Below, in pieces: positions 34,315 through 43,730 of a stretch of DNA of 48,563 nucleotides. The stretch comes from Bacteroidaceae bacterium. GTDB taxonomy: Bacteria; Bacteroidota; Bacteroidia; Bacteroidales; Bacteroidaceae. Below the pieces are notes generated by a model that worked only from the letters and a program-made list of their open reading frames with translations, made no database searches and was not told the DNA's origin. Positions within the stretch are counted from its first letter, which is position 1. Each line of letters starts with the position of its first letter. The position numbers and the translations under genes were made by a program. The stretch lies in assembly GCA_902362375.1 (NCBI GenBank), contig CABIVS010000002.1:639878-688440 (forward strand), written 5' to 3'.

Positions 34315-35988
34315 TTACCACTTAGGATTTTGATTGAATAAAATACATAAATCCATATCTCGTTGTGGAATAGGGAATAACTCATGTTTACCATTAACTG
34401 TATATGTTGCCACAGAATAATTAGGAGAGCCAGCACTTTCCCACCAATAACCTAATTCTTTCGCAGTCTCTTGTATGGTATTATAATAAATACCCCAACG
34501 AACTAAGTCCATACGTCGATGACCTTCGAATGATAATTCATAACTACGTTCTTTACGAACTGCTTCACGGAATCCTTTTTCATCAAGCCCTTCTGTTAAA
34601 TCACATGTACTTGTATTACCCGGGTTACCATAACCACGACGACGTACTGCATTAATAGCATTGTATGCATCGGTTGTAGGACCATGTTTCCATTCATTCA
34701 ATGCTTCAGCATATAACAACAATACATCAGCATACCGTAAGAAGTACCAATTTACATTTGATTTATCATTATTAATGAAACTGTTGGTCGTTACATATTT
34801 CTGAATATCCCATTTGGCTGGGGTATAATTCTGTTTATTTTTTTGTGCTTTTGTCGGATCTGCATCTTTTGCAGCTGCACTTTCTTCCGTGTCACTAGCA
34901 CTAGCTGCCCAAAGAGTTTTCTTTGTGTCAGTATATTGGTAGTTGGCTACGGACAAATCACGACGAATATCAGCTGTATTCTCTCTCCAGTCAAGTACAA
35001 ATGTATGAACTACCTTTACGTTAGCAGCACAACTTCCACGAACACCAGCAATTGCAGTAGTTTTTACCCCATTCCATTTACCGATACGCCCTACTGGATC
35101 ACTATTACCAGATACGGTTGGTGAGTAAAACGAAATTTCAATTAAGCTTTCAGTAGGATCCCAAACCCCATTACAAGTATTTTTCCATAATTGCTCATAA
35201 TCTGTTAGTAGTCCATGTTTTCCAGATTCAATTAGGATACGTGCAGTTTTGGCCGCAGCCTCCCATTTGGATGTATCTTTCACTGGATCTCCTGCCCAAG
35301 TAGCATAGACTTTAGTAAGTAATCCTAATGCAGCTCCTTTTGAAAAACGGTATTCATTACTTTCACGATATTGGTCATCGATTGCATATGGTAATATATC
35401 AGATGCATATAACAAATCATCTTCAATGTACTCATAGACTTTTTCTGGGGCTGATTGTACATATGTTGCCGGATCTTGATTAGACATTTCTGTACTGGTC
35501 ATCAAAACTACATTCCCAAATCGTCTTACTAACTCAAAATAAAACATAGCTCTTAATGCCCTGGCCTCTGCAATGTATATGGTTGCCAGTTTCTTATCAG
35601 TGTTAGTATACGATTCTATTTTGTTAGAAATACGTTCTAAAAAATCATTAGCCCTGTAGATACCTGTATAGAGTGCAGCCCATGTTTGCTGTACTTCTGA
35701 TTGTGTTGTGGGAAATGAGTTCGTAGGAATTATACGAAAGTTTTCATTGCCACTTCCTTCTACCTGTGAAATGTCTGTTCCTAAATTGAATAGTATGGAT
35801 AAATGATAACCATACATGGCATCTACAATGGTTGTACGGTATACGCCAAGTAATACATCCTTTGCTTCATCCGCATTGTTCATATAATTTTTCTTCTCTA
35901 CTTCAGTTCTGGTTTCTTCCTCCAATGAACAAGAAAAAGGAAGTAAACACATTACTGATATGGCTATATAGTATATTATCTTTTTCAT
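34315..35988 (-). CDS. SusD-family glycan-binding lipoprotein of the heparin locus (BT4659-like)
   Basis: 557 residues with the lipoprotein signal MKKIIYYIAISVMCLLPFSC and acidic residues after the Cys (SLEEETRTE), as in surface-exported lipoproteins. The RagB/SusD fold is seen in NNADEAKDVLLGVYRTTIVD near the N-terminus, IAEARALRAMFYFELVRRFG (about 135-155) and the C-terminal block VNWYFLRYADVLLLYAEALN with FEGHRRMDLVRWG. It captures heparan-sulfate oligosaccharides at the cell surface and lids the SusC barrel encoded 17 bp upstream. It is followed by a strong hairpin. Confidence 0.95.
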   Translation of the reverse strand: MKKIIYYIAISVMCLLPFSCSLEEETRTEVEKKNYMNNADEAKDVLLGVYRTTIVDAMYGYHLSILFNLGTDISQVEGSGNENFRIIPTNSFPTTQSEVQQTWAALYTGIYRANDFLERISNKIESYTNTDKKLATIYIAEARALRAMFYFELVRRFGNVVLMTSTEMSNQDPATYVQSAPEKVYEYIEDDLLYASDILPYAIDDQYRESNEYRFSKGAALGLLTKVYATWAGDPVKDTSKWEAAAKTARILIESGKHGLLTDYEQLWKNTCNGVWDPTESLIEISFYSPTVSGNSDPVGRIGKWNGVKTTAIAGVRGSCAANVKVVHTFVLDWRENTADIRRDLSVANYQYTDTKKTLWAASASDTEESAAAKDADPTKAQKNKQNYTPAKWDIQKYVTTNSFINNDKSNVNWYFLRYADVLLLYAEALNEWKHGPTTDAYNAINAVRRRGYGNPGNTSTCDLTEGLDEKGFREAVRKERSYELSFEGHRRMDLVRWGIYYNTIQETAKELGYWWESAGSPNYSVATYTVNGKHELFPIPQRDMDLCILFNQNPKW

Positions 35989-36005
35989 ATTATATTTTTT
36001 GTGGA

Positions 36006-39000
36006 TTAGAATTGAAGATCAATACCAAATGTAAATACTCTACTCTTCGGGTAGGCACCCCAGTCTAGTCCTGGAGTCATAGGGTTGCTGCTTGCACTAT
36101 TAACTTCCGGGTCATAACCGCTGTATCCGCTTATGCAGAATAAATTCTGACCTGTTGCATATATGCGAAGCTTAGATGCATGAAACTTACGAGTCCATTT
36201 GTGTGGCAGTGTATATCCTAAAGTTATATTTTTTAAACGTAGGAATGAGCCATCTTCTATAAAGCGGGAATATACATCATTAACAATATATCCATCCTGT
36301 GAAGGAACTTTATTTGATGCATTTGTCGGACTCCAACGATCGGCAACTTCAGCCAACATATTTCTACGACCACTTCTGGATTGTGTAGCATACAAACGGG
36401 TAGCATTATATATGTCATTTCCATAATTGAACTGGAACATGAAACTGAAGTCTATACCTTTGTAATTAAATGTATTTGTAATACCACCATACCATTTGGG
36501 CATAGCATTACCAATAACGGTACGGTCATTAGTAGTAATAATGCCATCGCCATCCTGATCTTTATATTTCACAACACCCGGCTTAACACTACCATATCGT
36601 GCATTATTTGTGATTCCTTCTTTCAGAATCAACTGATTGTCAGGAGTTGTGTAAAAATCAGAACTTTGATAAATACCGTCAAATTCATATCCGTAAATAA
36701 GACCAAGTGACTGTCCGACTGTTGCAATATAGTCATATGCAGTAAAGTTGCTGTCGAATCCAGAACGTGCATACATTGACTCTACTCCTGAAGCTAATCC
36801 CTTCAACGTGTTTTTGATAAATGAGATGTTGAAGTTGGTCTGCCAAGTAAAGTTACGTGTCTGAATATTAGTAGAGTTAAGACTTAGCTCAATTCCTTTA
36901 TTCTGGATCTTACCAATATTCTGCATTTGTGAATCGAATCCAGTAACATGTGCTAATGACTGTGCTAATAATAGATCTTTTGTATCTTTGATAAAGAAAT
37001 CAGCTGTAACATTTAATCTGTTGTCAAAGAATCCTAAATCGACTCCTAAGTTAACACTGCTTGCGCCTTCCCATTTTAAATTAGCATTTTTCAATTGTTT
37101 GGGAGTTAGGACAGTAACAGTGTTGTTGCCAATTCCATATTTGTTTGCTTCATATAAATCCATGGAAAGATAATTGGAAATACGGTCATTTCCTACGATA
37201 CCCCAACCTAGACGGACTTTAAAATTAGATACCCATTCAACATCTTTCATGAAAGCTTCTTCCGAAACACGCCATGCGGCTGAAAATGAGGGGAAGAATC
37301 CCCACTTATTTTTATTAGAGAATACAGTTGATCCATCGGCACGTACTGTAGCTGTAAATAAATACCGATTATCATAGTTGTAGTTTCCACGTGCAAAGAA
37401 TGATAGAAGCGTTTTCTCGCTGTAACTACTTTCAACTCTACTCGGAGTAGCTCCCAGTCCCAGATAGTCGTTGCCTAAATTGTCAAAAGGGAAATCCATT
37501 GCTTCACCTAGTAAATATTCTGTGCTTTTAAAAGAAACTTCATGACCTAACATAATGTCATAGTTGTGCTTTTTTACCTTCTGTTTCCAAGTAAGGTTGT
37601 TGGAGTTTGTCCATCGTACGTCACGACCCATTTGTGTGCGTCCATAAGGTTTTTGACCATTACGGTATGCTTCTTTTGAACCATCTTTGTAGAATATATC
37701 TGTACGATTGTTGGTTGTATTGTAGGTCCCTGAAGTCTTGAATGTCAGTCCTTTAATGATCTGCCATGTTGCCGAAGCGTTTCCGGACCACATTTCTGCA
37801 CGTTTATTATTTGTTACCGACTCGGTTTGTTTAACTGGGTTTACTTGGGCTAAACTTTCACCTGATTCGAGCATTTCAGGGTCAATAGCTGAAGCTAGGA
37901 GTTCTTCGTCTGTCAGTTTTAGTCCACCCGTGGGACGGGCACTTAATATTTGTGCAAGCATATTGAAGCGTCCGGAATCACCGGATGTACCTACACCTTC
38001 ACGGTTTGTCAATGCATAGTTAACAGTAAAATTGAAGGAAAGGCTTTTACTTAATTTCTGATCAAGACGGAATTTACCTGTTGTTTTATTAAAACCACTA
38101 TTTTTGAAAATACCATTTTCAATATAGCGTGAGAATGATGCATTATATTTAGTATCTTCCGTACCTCCCATAATTGATAAACTATGATCTTGTGACCACG
38201 TCGGATTGAATGTTTCATCTTGCCAGTTTACACCGCTTACACCAATATAGTCATCCAGGGATTGATAACGATAAGGGTTTCCGTCATCATCATTTCCTGT
38301 TTTAAAATAACTGTCGGAGTATTTAGAGTTTACTTCTCCTTGTAATTTAACGAATTCATATGGAGATAGGACATCTAATTTCTTTGATATTTTACGATAA
38401 CTAGCTGAACCATTATAGTTAATAATAGGTTTCCCTATTTTTCCAGATTTAGTGCTGATCAATACGACTCCATTTGCTGCACGTGCACCATAAATAGCTG
38501 AAGAAGATGCGTCTTTCAGAATCTCAATAGACTCAATGTCAGAATTAGACAGATAGTCAATATCATCTACTTCAAAACCATCGACAATATAAAGTGGAGA
38601 GGAATCTCCCGTCAGAGTTCCGACACCACGGATATTAATACTGAAACCAGCACCTGGAGTACCATCTGTTGATGTGATTTGTACACCTGCGATTTGTCCT
38701 CCTAATGCGCCTGCCACTGAACTGGTTTTAAATCCTTCTACATCTTTGGCTGCTATAGAAGCTACGGAACCTGTTAAGTCACTGCGTTTCATTGTGCCAT
38801 AGCCAACTACAACTACTTCATCTAGAGTTTGGTTGTCAGGAACCATTTTAATGTTGACGGTAGGTTGCCCGGTAAATTTAATTTCCTGTGTTTTGTATCC
38901 AATATATGAGAATGTAATAACAGCACCTTTATTGGCTTTAATTGTATAATTACCATCAAAGTCAGTTATACTTCCAGTTGAAGTTCCTTTTACTTGTACA

Positions 39001-39149
39001 GTAGCTCCGATGAGAGGAGTATCTGTTTCGTCTACAATAACACCTTTTAAAGTGGCATTCTGGGCATATAGGCTGATCGTTAGGATCAGTGTCAAGAGGG
39101 TGAACCACCCTCTTGTGCTAATTGATTTTATAAAATTTATATTGTACAT
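36006..39149 (-). CDS. SusC-family TonB-dependent transporter of the heparin locus (BT4660-like)
   Basis: 1047 residues. A signal peptide ends at about 30 (LTLILTISLYAQ). CarboxypepD_reg-like domain about 33-115 (LKGVIVDETDTPLIGATVQV, then TDFDGNYTIKA), and the linker TLDEVVVVGYGTMKRSDLTG, the SusC hallmark. The plug contains INIRGVGTLTGDSSPLYIVD and IYGARAANGVVLISTK. The barrel ends VFTFGIDLQF with a terminal Phe, as expected for BAM-folded barrels. It takes up heparan-sulfate oligosaccharides with TonB energy. It is downstream of the glycan-binding protein gene (24 bp) and upstream of SusD (17 bp). Confidence 0.96.
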   Translation of the reverse strand: MYNINFIKSISTRGWFTLLTLILTISLYAQNATLKGVIVDETDTPLIGATVQVKGTSTGSITDFDGNYTIKANKGAVITFSYIGYKTQEIKFTGQPTVNIKMVPDNQTLDEVVVVGYGTMKRSDLTGSVASIAAKDVEGFKTSSVAGALGGQIAGVQITSTDGTPGAGFSINIRGVGTLTGDSSPLYIVDGFEVDDIDYLSNSDIESIEILKDASSSAIYGARAANGVVLISTKSGKIGKPIINYNGSASYRKISKKLDVLSPYEFVKLQGEVNSKYSDSYFKTGNDDDGNPYRYQSLDDYIGVSGVNWQDETFNPTWSQDHSLSIMGGTEDTKYNASFSRYIENGIFKNSGFNKTTGKFRLDQKLSKSLSFNFTVNYALTNREGVGTSGDSGRFNMLAQILSARPTGGLKLTDEELLASAIDPEMLESGESLAQVNPVKQTESVTNNKRAEMWSGNASATWQIIKGLTFKTSGTYNTTNNRTDIFYKDGSKEAYRNGQKPYGRTQMGRDVRWTNSNNLTWKQKVKKHNYDIMLGHEVSFKSTEYLLGEAMDFPFDNLGNDYLGLGATPSRVESSYSEKTLLSFFARGNYNYDNRYLFTATVRADGSTVFSNKNKWGFFPSFSAAWRVSEEAFMKDVEWVSNFKVRLGWGIVGNDRISNYLSMDLYEANKYGIGNNTVTVLTPKQLKNANLKWEGASSVNLGVDLGFFDNRLNVTADFFIKDTKDLLLAQSLAHVTGFDSQMQNIGKIQNKGIELSLNSTNIQTRNFTWQTNFNISFIKNTLKGLASGVESMYARSGFDSNFTAYDYIATVGQSLGLIYGYEFDGIYQSSDFYTTPDNQLILKEGITNNARYGSVKPGVVKYKDQDGDGIITTNDRTVIGNAMPKWYGGITNTFNYKGIDFSFMFQFNYGNDIYNATRLYATQSRSGRRNMLAEVADRWSPTNASNKVPSQDGYIVNDVYSRFIEDGSFLRLKNITLGYTLPHKWTRKFHASKLRIYATGQNLFCISGYSGYDPEVNSASSNPMTPGLDWGAYPKSRVFTFGIDLQF

Positions 39150-39173
39150 AACGAGTATTTTTGCATGTATTTA

Positions 39174-41354
39174 TTAGAATTTAGTATCAAACCAGATAAA
39201 CATAGGAGAAACTCTTGCTCCACTAGCAGCTCCTTGAGGATCTTCTCCTTTGACGCTGTAAGTCATTTGACCAATCATTGCTCCATTAGCATTGCCATCT
39301 TTTGTGCGCCACATATTAGGATTAATATGTACCTTAAAGTCGGTCTGATCTATGTATCCTAGAGGTTTACTCAAATCTGTTATATTATCAAAATATGAGA
39401 CAGGTTTTCTGGATGTACCTGCATCTATACTATATGAATTCCATAATGTAGATAAGAAATTGTTGACTCCTTGTGCTAATTGACCACTTATATGTGAATC
39501 GGGACCTGCTATGTTATAGTAGAAGAAATCACGTCTATAGTCTAATCTGAATGTTGATTTGTCTATATCGGTTCCTAAGCTTGGAGCTTCAGATACACCA
39601 CCTTTCATCGGATTAACTTGGAAGACAAATGGAGTGTATTCTAATTGTACATTATTATCTGATAAAGTAGAGAAGTGGAAGAATACGGGTTGACTTACAG
39701 AAACTGCAGTTTTTCCTTCTCCTGCTGTAGCTGTAACCATAACCATACCACATTGTCCGGCTTTTAAACCTGTGATAGTAATTTGTCCGGTAGTAGCATC
39801 GATAGTTGCTTTTGTATTGTTGGGATTATGCTTCAATTCAACCTCCCATTTTAACGATTCCAATCCACCCGATGCATCTGTTGAAACTGGCGTAGGTTTG
39901 ACTGTGTTGAGTTTAGCACCAGCTGCAATTCTAAATTGATCAGCGTAGTTCTCTATTGGCTGTAAGTTTAGATTGTTTCCATAACGGAAGAAGGTGAAAT
40001 AATTCGGATTTTCTATAATCTTCAATGTAAATGTCGCAGTTTCTGAACCTTTGGTATTTGTTGCCATCACTTGAACGGTATACTGTCCGACAGGAATAGT
40101 ATTACCTTTTTTAATAGTGATGTTGCCATCCAGATCAAGATTTAATTGTCCTTGAAGTTCAGTTGCGAGGTCTATGAACTCATATTTCACTTCATCACCT
40201 TTGAAGTTGTCATTCTTCTGAATATCAATTTCTACAGCTTGAACTTCTTCTACATTAGTATATCCGAAATTGGCTATCGGCTCTATAAATTCGACTGCAT
40301 TTAATGTGAGTACATTTTCAAATACGACCCCTTCTGTAGAGTATTCGTTTATAACTTTGACACTGATTTCGTATTTTTCTCCATCTTTGAAACCATGATG
40401 CGCAGCCACAGACAATACTCCAGTTGTTGGATCTATAGTAATTTTGTCTGTACTTGGGCTTATTGAGCTGATGCTGTAAGTCAACCCTTCTGTAGAACCT
40501 TTCAGTACTGGTGGGTTGCTCTGGAAAGTTGTTTCCGGACTAAGCTCTCCCTCTTCTTCTATTTTACCTTCATTGGGAGTATATGTTAGAGACAGAGGTC
40601 TGGAAGTGACATTAATTTCCAATGCATTTTCAAAAATACCCATTTCAGGATCTTCTCCAGTCGCTGCTGTTGTTAACTTGAATGATAAGATGTATTTGCC
40701 AGGTTGGATATTCTGGTTACCTTTGATAATTGATATTTCGCCGGTTTCCGAAACTGTAAAATAAGTGTCTGGGTCTTCTATTATAGTTTCATTCCATACA
40801 ACGGAAGCAATTGTGTAGTTTGTAATGGAAATATGATTACCTTCCGTTGTTATTTGTGAGGTCGGTAATTCTTGACTGCTTTCAGTATCAATAATATCTG
40901 CATATTCTACCTGAAGTTTTTCAGGAATGGCTTTGATGCCATCTGGCACAGGTTTCATCATATTGATTTCTACAATATCTGCATATTCGTATCTGCTACC
41001 ATTAGAATAGCAAGAGATAGATAACTTGTACAAGCCTACTGGAGTATTGCCTGTACTATTTAATGTGATTTTTCCTGTTTCTGAATCAATGGTAAAGATA
41101 TTGCCAGAAAAGGCTTCTCCATCGAGTGTTATTTTGGTAATACTAAAATCGTATGGAGTACTACCTTTGTAAGTCGGACTACTGATAATTCCTGTCATGG
41201 AAGGGCCGATATCAGTCATACCTGTGTAGTAAATAGTAAACTTCGTAGAGTCAGTGGTTTCCGTATCAGTACAAGAACTATTGACTACTGTCAATATGAT
41301 TACTATGAGTGTTCCTAGTAATCTTGAAGTAATGTTTAGTAATTTAGATCTCAT
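39174..41354 (-). CDS. Surface glycan-binding lipoprotein with tandem beta-sandwich repeats (BT4661-like)
   Basis: 726 residues. The signal LIVIILTVVNSSC is lipidated at Cys and followed by acidic TDTETTD. About five Ig/cadherin-like repeats follow, each with an FTID-x-x-TGxIxL turn and an x-P-x-GxYxLxV strand: FTIDSETGKITLNSTGNTPV (about 86-105), FTVSETGEISII, ITIDPTTGVLSVAA, LNLDLDGNITIKKGNTIPVG and ATIDATTGQITITGL. The last ~250 residues form a separate C-terminal domain that presumably binds glycan. It corresponds in place to BT4661, a heparin-binding surface protein. It is predicted to hold the chain for SusCD and the surface lyase and has no enzyme motif. It lies 18 bp after the PL12 gene. 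Confidence 0.88.
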   Translation of the reverse strand: MRSKLLNITSRLLGTLIVIILTVVNSSCTDTETTDSTKFTIYYTGMTDIGPSMTGIISSPTYKGSTPYDFSITKITLDGEAFSGNIFTIDSETGKITLNSTGNTPVGLYKLSISCYSNGSRYEYADIVEINMMKPVPDGIKAIPEKLQVEYADIIDTESSQELPTSQITTEGNHISITNYTIASVVWNETIIEDPDTYFTVSETGEISIIKGNQNIQPGKYILSFKLTTAATGEDPEMGIFENALEINVTSRPLSLTYTPNEGKIEEEGELSPETTFQSNPPVLKGSTEGLTYSISSISPSTDKITIDPTTGVLSVAAHHGFKDGEKYEISVKVINEYSTEGVVFENVLTLNAVEFIEPIANFGYTNVEEVQAVEIDIQKNDNFKGDEVKYEFIDLATELQGQLNLDLDGNITIKKGNTIPVGQYTVQVMATNTKGSETATFTLKIIENPNYFTFFRYGNNLNLQPIENYADQFRIAAGAKLNTVKPTPVSTDASGGLESLKWEVELKHNPNNTKATIDATTGQITITGLKAGQCGMVMVTATAGEGKTAVSVSQPVFFHFSTLSDNNVQLEYTPFVFQVNPMKGGVSEAPSLGTDIDKSTFRLDYRRDFFYYNIAGPDSHISGQLAQGVNNFLSTLWNSYSIDAGTSRKPVSYFDNITDLSKPLGYIDQTDFKVHINPNMWRTKDGNANGAMIGQMTYSVKGEDPQGAASGARVSPMFIWFDTKF

Positions 41355-41372
41355 ATTTTAAGAGTTATTAGT

Positions 41373-43481
41373 TTATAAGGTATATGATAATGGGTATATA
41401 GTTCCTCCTACATTTACTTCTATAGATACGCTATTTTCACTATATCCGTTATCTGTGAAATGAGCAGATATGTTATTTATATCAGTGCTTTTTTTAACTG
41501 GTATGATAACTGTGATATAACGTGCTGTTTCATTAGATTCTTTATTCATATCTATAGTATATGATTGCCGGTCATTATAGTTACCGTCAACAAGATATGC
41601 TATGCGTCCTGTAAAAGGTGAACAGGTTATCTCCTTATTGGCAAAAGTACGTACAATGATATTATTGTCATTGCTAAATGCTGTATGAACACCGTTTTCT
41701 TCTTTGTCCATAACTACTTCGGTACTACTACCTTCACAAAGATTAAAGCTTAGATTTACAGTACCTTCAGCACTCCCAATGCCTTCGTCTACCAGTACGA
41801 AAAATTCTTTATTTACATAAAATACAGCACGACGGTGTTTTAAGTTGTCATATCCTTGATTCTCAAATACAACAAGTTCTGTTGCACCTTCTTCAGATTT
41901 TAAAAGTTTGCCTTCGGCCTTTTTTATGTTTTGCTTCCCTAATGATAATGTATTATGCTTGTCAATACCGCGAAACCAATAACGTAGTGTGTTGTCGCCA
42001 CCAGTACTGTAATAGGTACATACTCCTGAATCGGGGAAGAAATTACGCCCATTGTGATAAAGTTCAAATGTTCCATTGTCAGGTTGATTATGGCTGTATG
42101 CACTGATAGAGTTGGAGGCGTCATTACTTTTATTATTACTTAAAATCATGACAGTAGAGCCATACGTCCAGCCGTTGCGTAATACGTAATATCCTGCTTG
42201 GTCAAATAATTTCATATCGTTATTTGGAGTATGTCCTTGGGGAGTACCACCGTTACCTGCAGTTTGCATGTATTTAAGTTCCTCACTGTTAGGGAACATT
42301 TCTACATATTGTTTGAAATTTGTATTTTTAAGTACATTACGTGTCCGACTCCATGAATCATTAAACATGGGTACTACATTATCAGAACCTTTGCTAAAAT
42401 AGTTGGGATAAGTGAAATGCATTACTACTTCAGCTGCTTTGCGAAGTGGTTCTGTAAAATTACTAGGCAATTTACTGGAAAGTTGGTTTGCCTCTGCTAA
42501 TTTCATAGCCTCATAGAAATCTGCTACAATACTTATATGATAATGAAGAGACATTTCTTTATGCCATCCATCACTCATTATCTGATTTTGTACTTCTTCA
42601 CTAAGTATTTGGTAACCAGTTTCCATCCATTTTTCAGCATTTTTGAATTCCGGCATTAATGTTCCGGCAGTTGCCAGTGCATTAGCTTGTGATATCAGAA
42701 TATTACCTCCTGATTCATAAGGATAATCAACAAGAAAGTCAGCTTGCTCTGCAAACTCTACTAAAAAAGTAGTAAGCCATTCTGGTGTGAAATTAATAGA
42801 GTTTTTGAAGTATTCCAATAATTGTACTTGATCATTGATACGGGTTGCTACTTGTAATTGCCACCAAGACGTTGTGTTTGTACCGCTTTCCGGTTTAGGA
42901 TTTTGGTCTATCCAATTATTATATACCTCAATCCATGATTGAATGTATTTTTCATTTCCGCTAATTCGATAGGCTTTAGCCTGTGGAATAAACCATTGAT
43001 GGCGATGTAGTTGTTTCTGATACTCGTCAGAGGCACCTTCTGGAGAAAATGTCCAATTAATCGTTCCATCTTTCTTTAAAGAATATGGTTTCAATGTTTC
43101 TTGATCTTCATAGAAATTGTTTACATGAAAGCGATAGTCCTCCAATGCATAATCCGCTTTTGTTTGATCTGCTTCTGAGATTGTTACATTAATTAAGGAC
43201 AAATTGGGATTAGTAACATTAGTTCTTGTTCTGTAGTATTCCAATAAAGCATTGGCCGCGTAATAATATTCCCCTGTTTCATAGAATTCTTTCACTTTTT
43301 CTAATCCGGGATAATTAAGGTTGATAATGTCGAATACGTTGGTATTTACAACATCATTGGGCTTAGAATCGGGAAGTAGATCTATATCTACATTTCCTCC
43401 GGTTAATAGATCGTCGTCATCGTCTGCGCATCCTGTAAAAGCGAAAAGCGCACATAAACAAATAAAGAAGATGTTCTTCAT
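41373..43481 (-). CDS. Surface polysaccharide lyase PL12, heparinase-type lipoprotein (BT4662-like)
   Basis: 702 residues. The lipoprotein signal LCALFAFTGC (Cys18) is followed by an acidic run (ADDDDD), the typical surface-export tag, so it probably acts outside the cell on long chains. The alpha/alpha toroid spans about 45-420 and the beta-sandwich 430-702. Catalytic candidates are Asn260 in YESGGNILIS, Tyr314 in SLHYHI and the His of SHNQPDNGTFELYHNGRNFF. It is closer in sequence to the lyase encoded at 46009-48144 than to the periplasmic one at 30815. It opens the SusC/SusD transcript, with its own promoter and operator-like palindrome in the 249-bp gap upstream. Confidence 0.92.
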   Translation of the reverse strand: MKNIFFICLCALFAFTGCADDDDDLLTGGNVDIDLLPDSKPNDVVNTNVFDIINLNYPGLEKVKEFYETGEYYYAANALLEYYRTRTNVTNPNLSLINVTISEADQTKADYALEDYRFHVNNFYEDQETLKPYSLKKDGTINWTFSPEGASDEYQKQLHRHQWFIPQAKAYRISGNEKYIQSWIEVYNNWIDQNPKPESGTNTTSWWQLQVATRINDQVQLLEYFKNSINFTPEWLTTFLVEFAEQADFLVDYPYESGGNILISQANALATAGTLMPEFKNAEKWMETGYQILSEEVQNQIMSDGWHKEMSLHYHISIVADFYEAMKLAEANQLSSKLPSNFTEPLRKAAEVVMHFTYPNYFSKGSDNVVPMFNDSWSRTRNVLKNTNFKQYVEMFPNSEELKYMQTAGNGGTPQGHTPNNDMKLFDQAGYYVLRNGWTYGSTVMILSNNKSNDASNSISAYSHNQPDNGTFELYHNGRNFFPDSGVCTYYSTGGDNTLRYWFRGIDKHNTLSLGKQNIKKAEGKLLKSEEGATELVVFENQGYDNLKHRRAVFYVNKEFFVLVDEGIGSAEGTVNLSFNLCEGSSTEVVMDKEENGVHTAFSNDNNIIVRTFANKEITCSPFTGRIAYLVDGNYNDRQSYTIDMNKESNETARYITVIIPVKKSTDINNISAHFTDNGYSENSVSIEVNVGGTIYPLSYTL

Positions 43482-43525
43482 ACTTTATTAGGTTTTAATT
43501 ATTAAAAGTTATATTTTACTGTTTG

Positions 43526-43533
43526 CAAAATTA
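43526..43533 (-). promoter_or_regulatory. -7 box of the main PL12-SGBP-SusC-SusD operon
   Basis: The minus strand reads TAATTTTG, a TAnnTTTG match 45 bp before the start codon of the PL12 gene. The -33 region coincides with the palindrome at 43547-43560. Confidence 0.55.
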
Positions 43534-43546
43534 GCTTATTAAATTA

Positions 43547-43560
43547 TAGACTATAGTCTA
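43547..43560. promoter_or_regulatory. Perfect 14-bp palindrome over the -33 region
   Basis: TAGACTATAGTCTA is its own reverse complement. It begins 13 bp upstream of the -7 box, where the -33 element should be, so a bound dimer would block or replace -33 contacts. Such a site suggests a repressor or a dimeric activator of the operon. Confidence 0.6.
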
Positions 43561-43562
43561 CC

Positions 43563-43579
43563 TTGTTCACACTTTGTTC
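43563..43579. promoter_or_regulatory. Two TTGTTC repeats one helical turn apart
   Basis: TTGTTC at 43563-43568 and again at 43574-43579, a period of 11 bp, just upstream of the palindrome. AraC-type DNA-binding domains of hybrid two-component regulators bind direct repeats on one face of the helix, so this is a plausible activator site. Confidence 0.45.
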
Positions 43580-43730
43580 AAAAATGATTTTTTTGATATT
43601 AAATTTGTTGAATCATATGTTATTTCTGTCTAAAAAACTGTTGTGGAACTGATAGAAGGCTATTTTTGTATCATAATGTAATCTAATCTACCAGTGTTTA
43701 CAAGGTTGGTTTTGTACATTTTTAGGTGTT

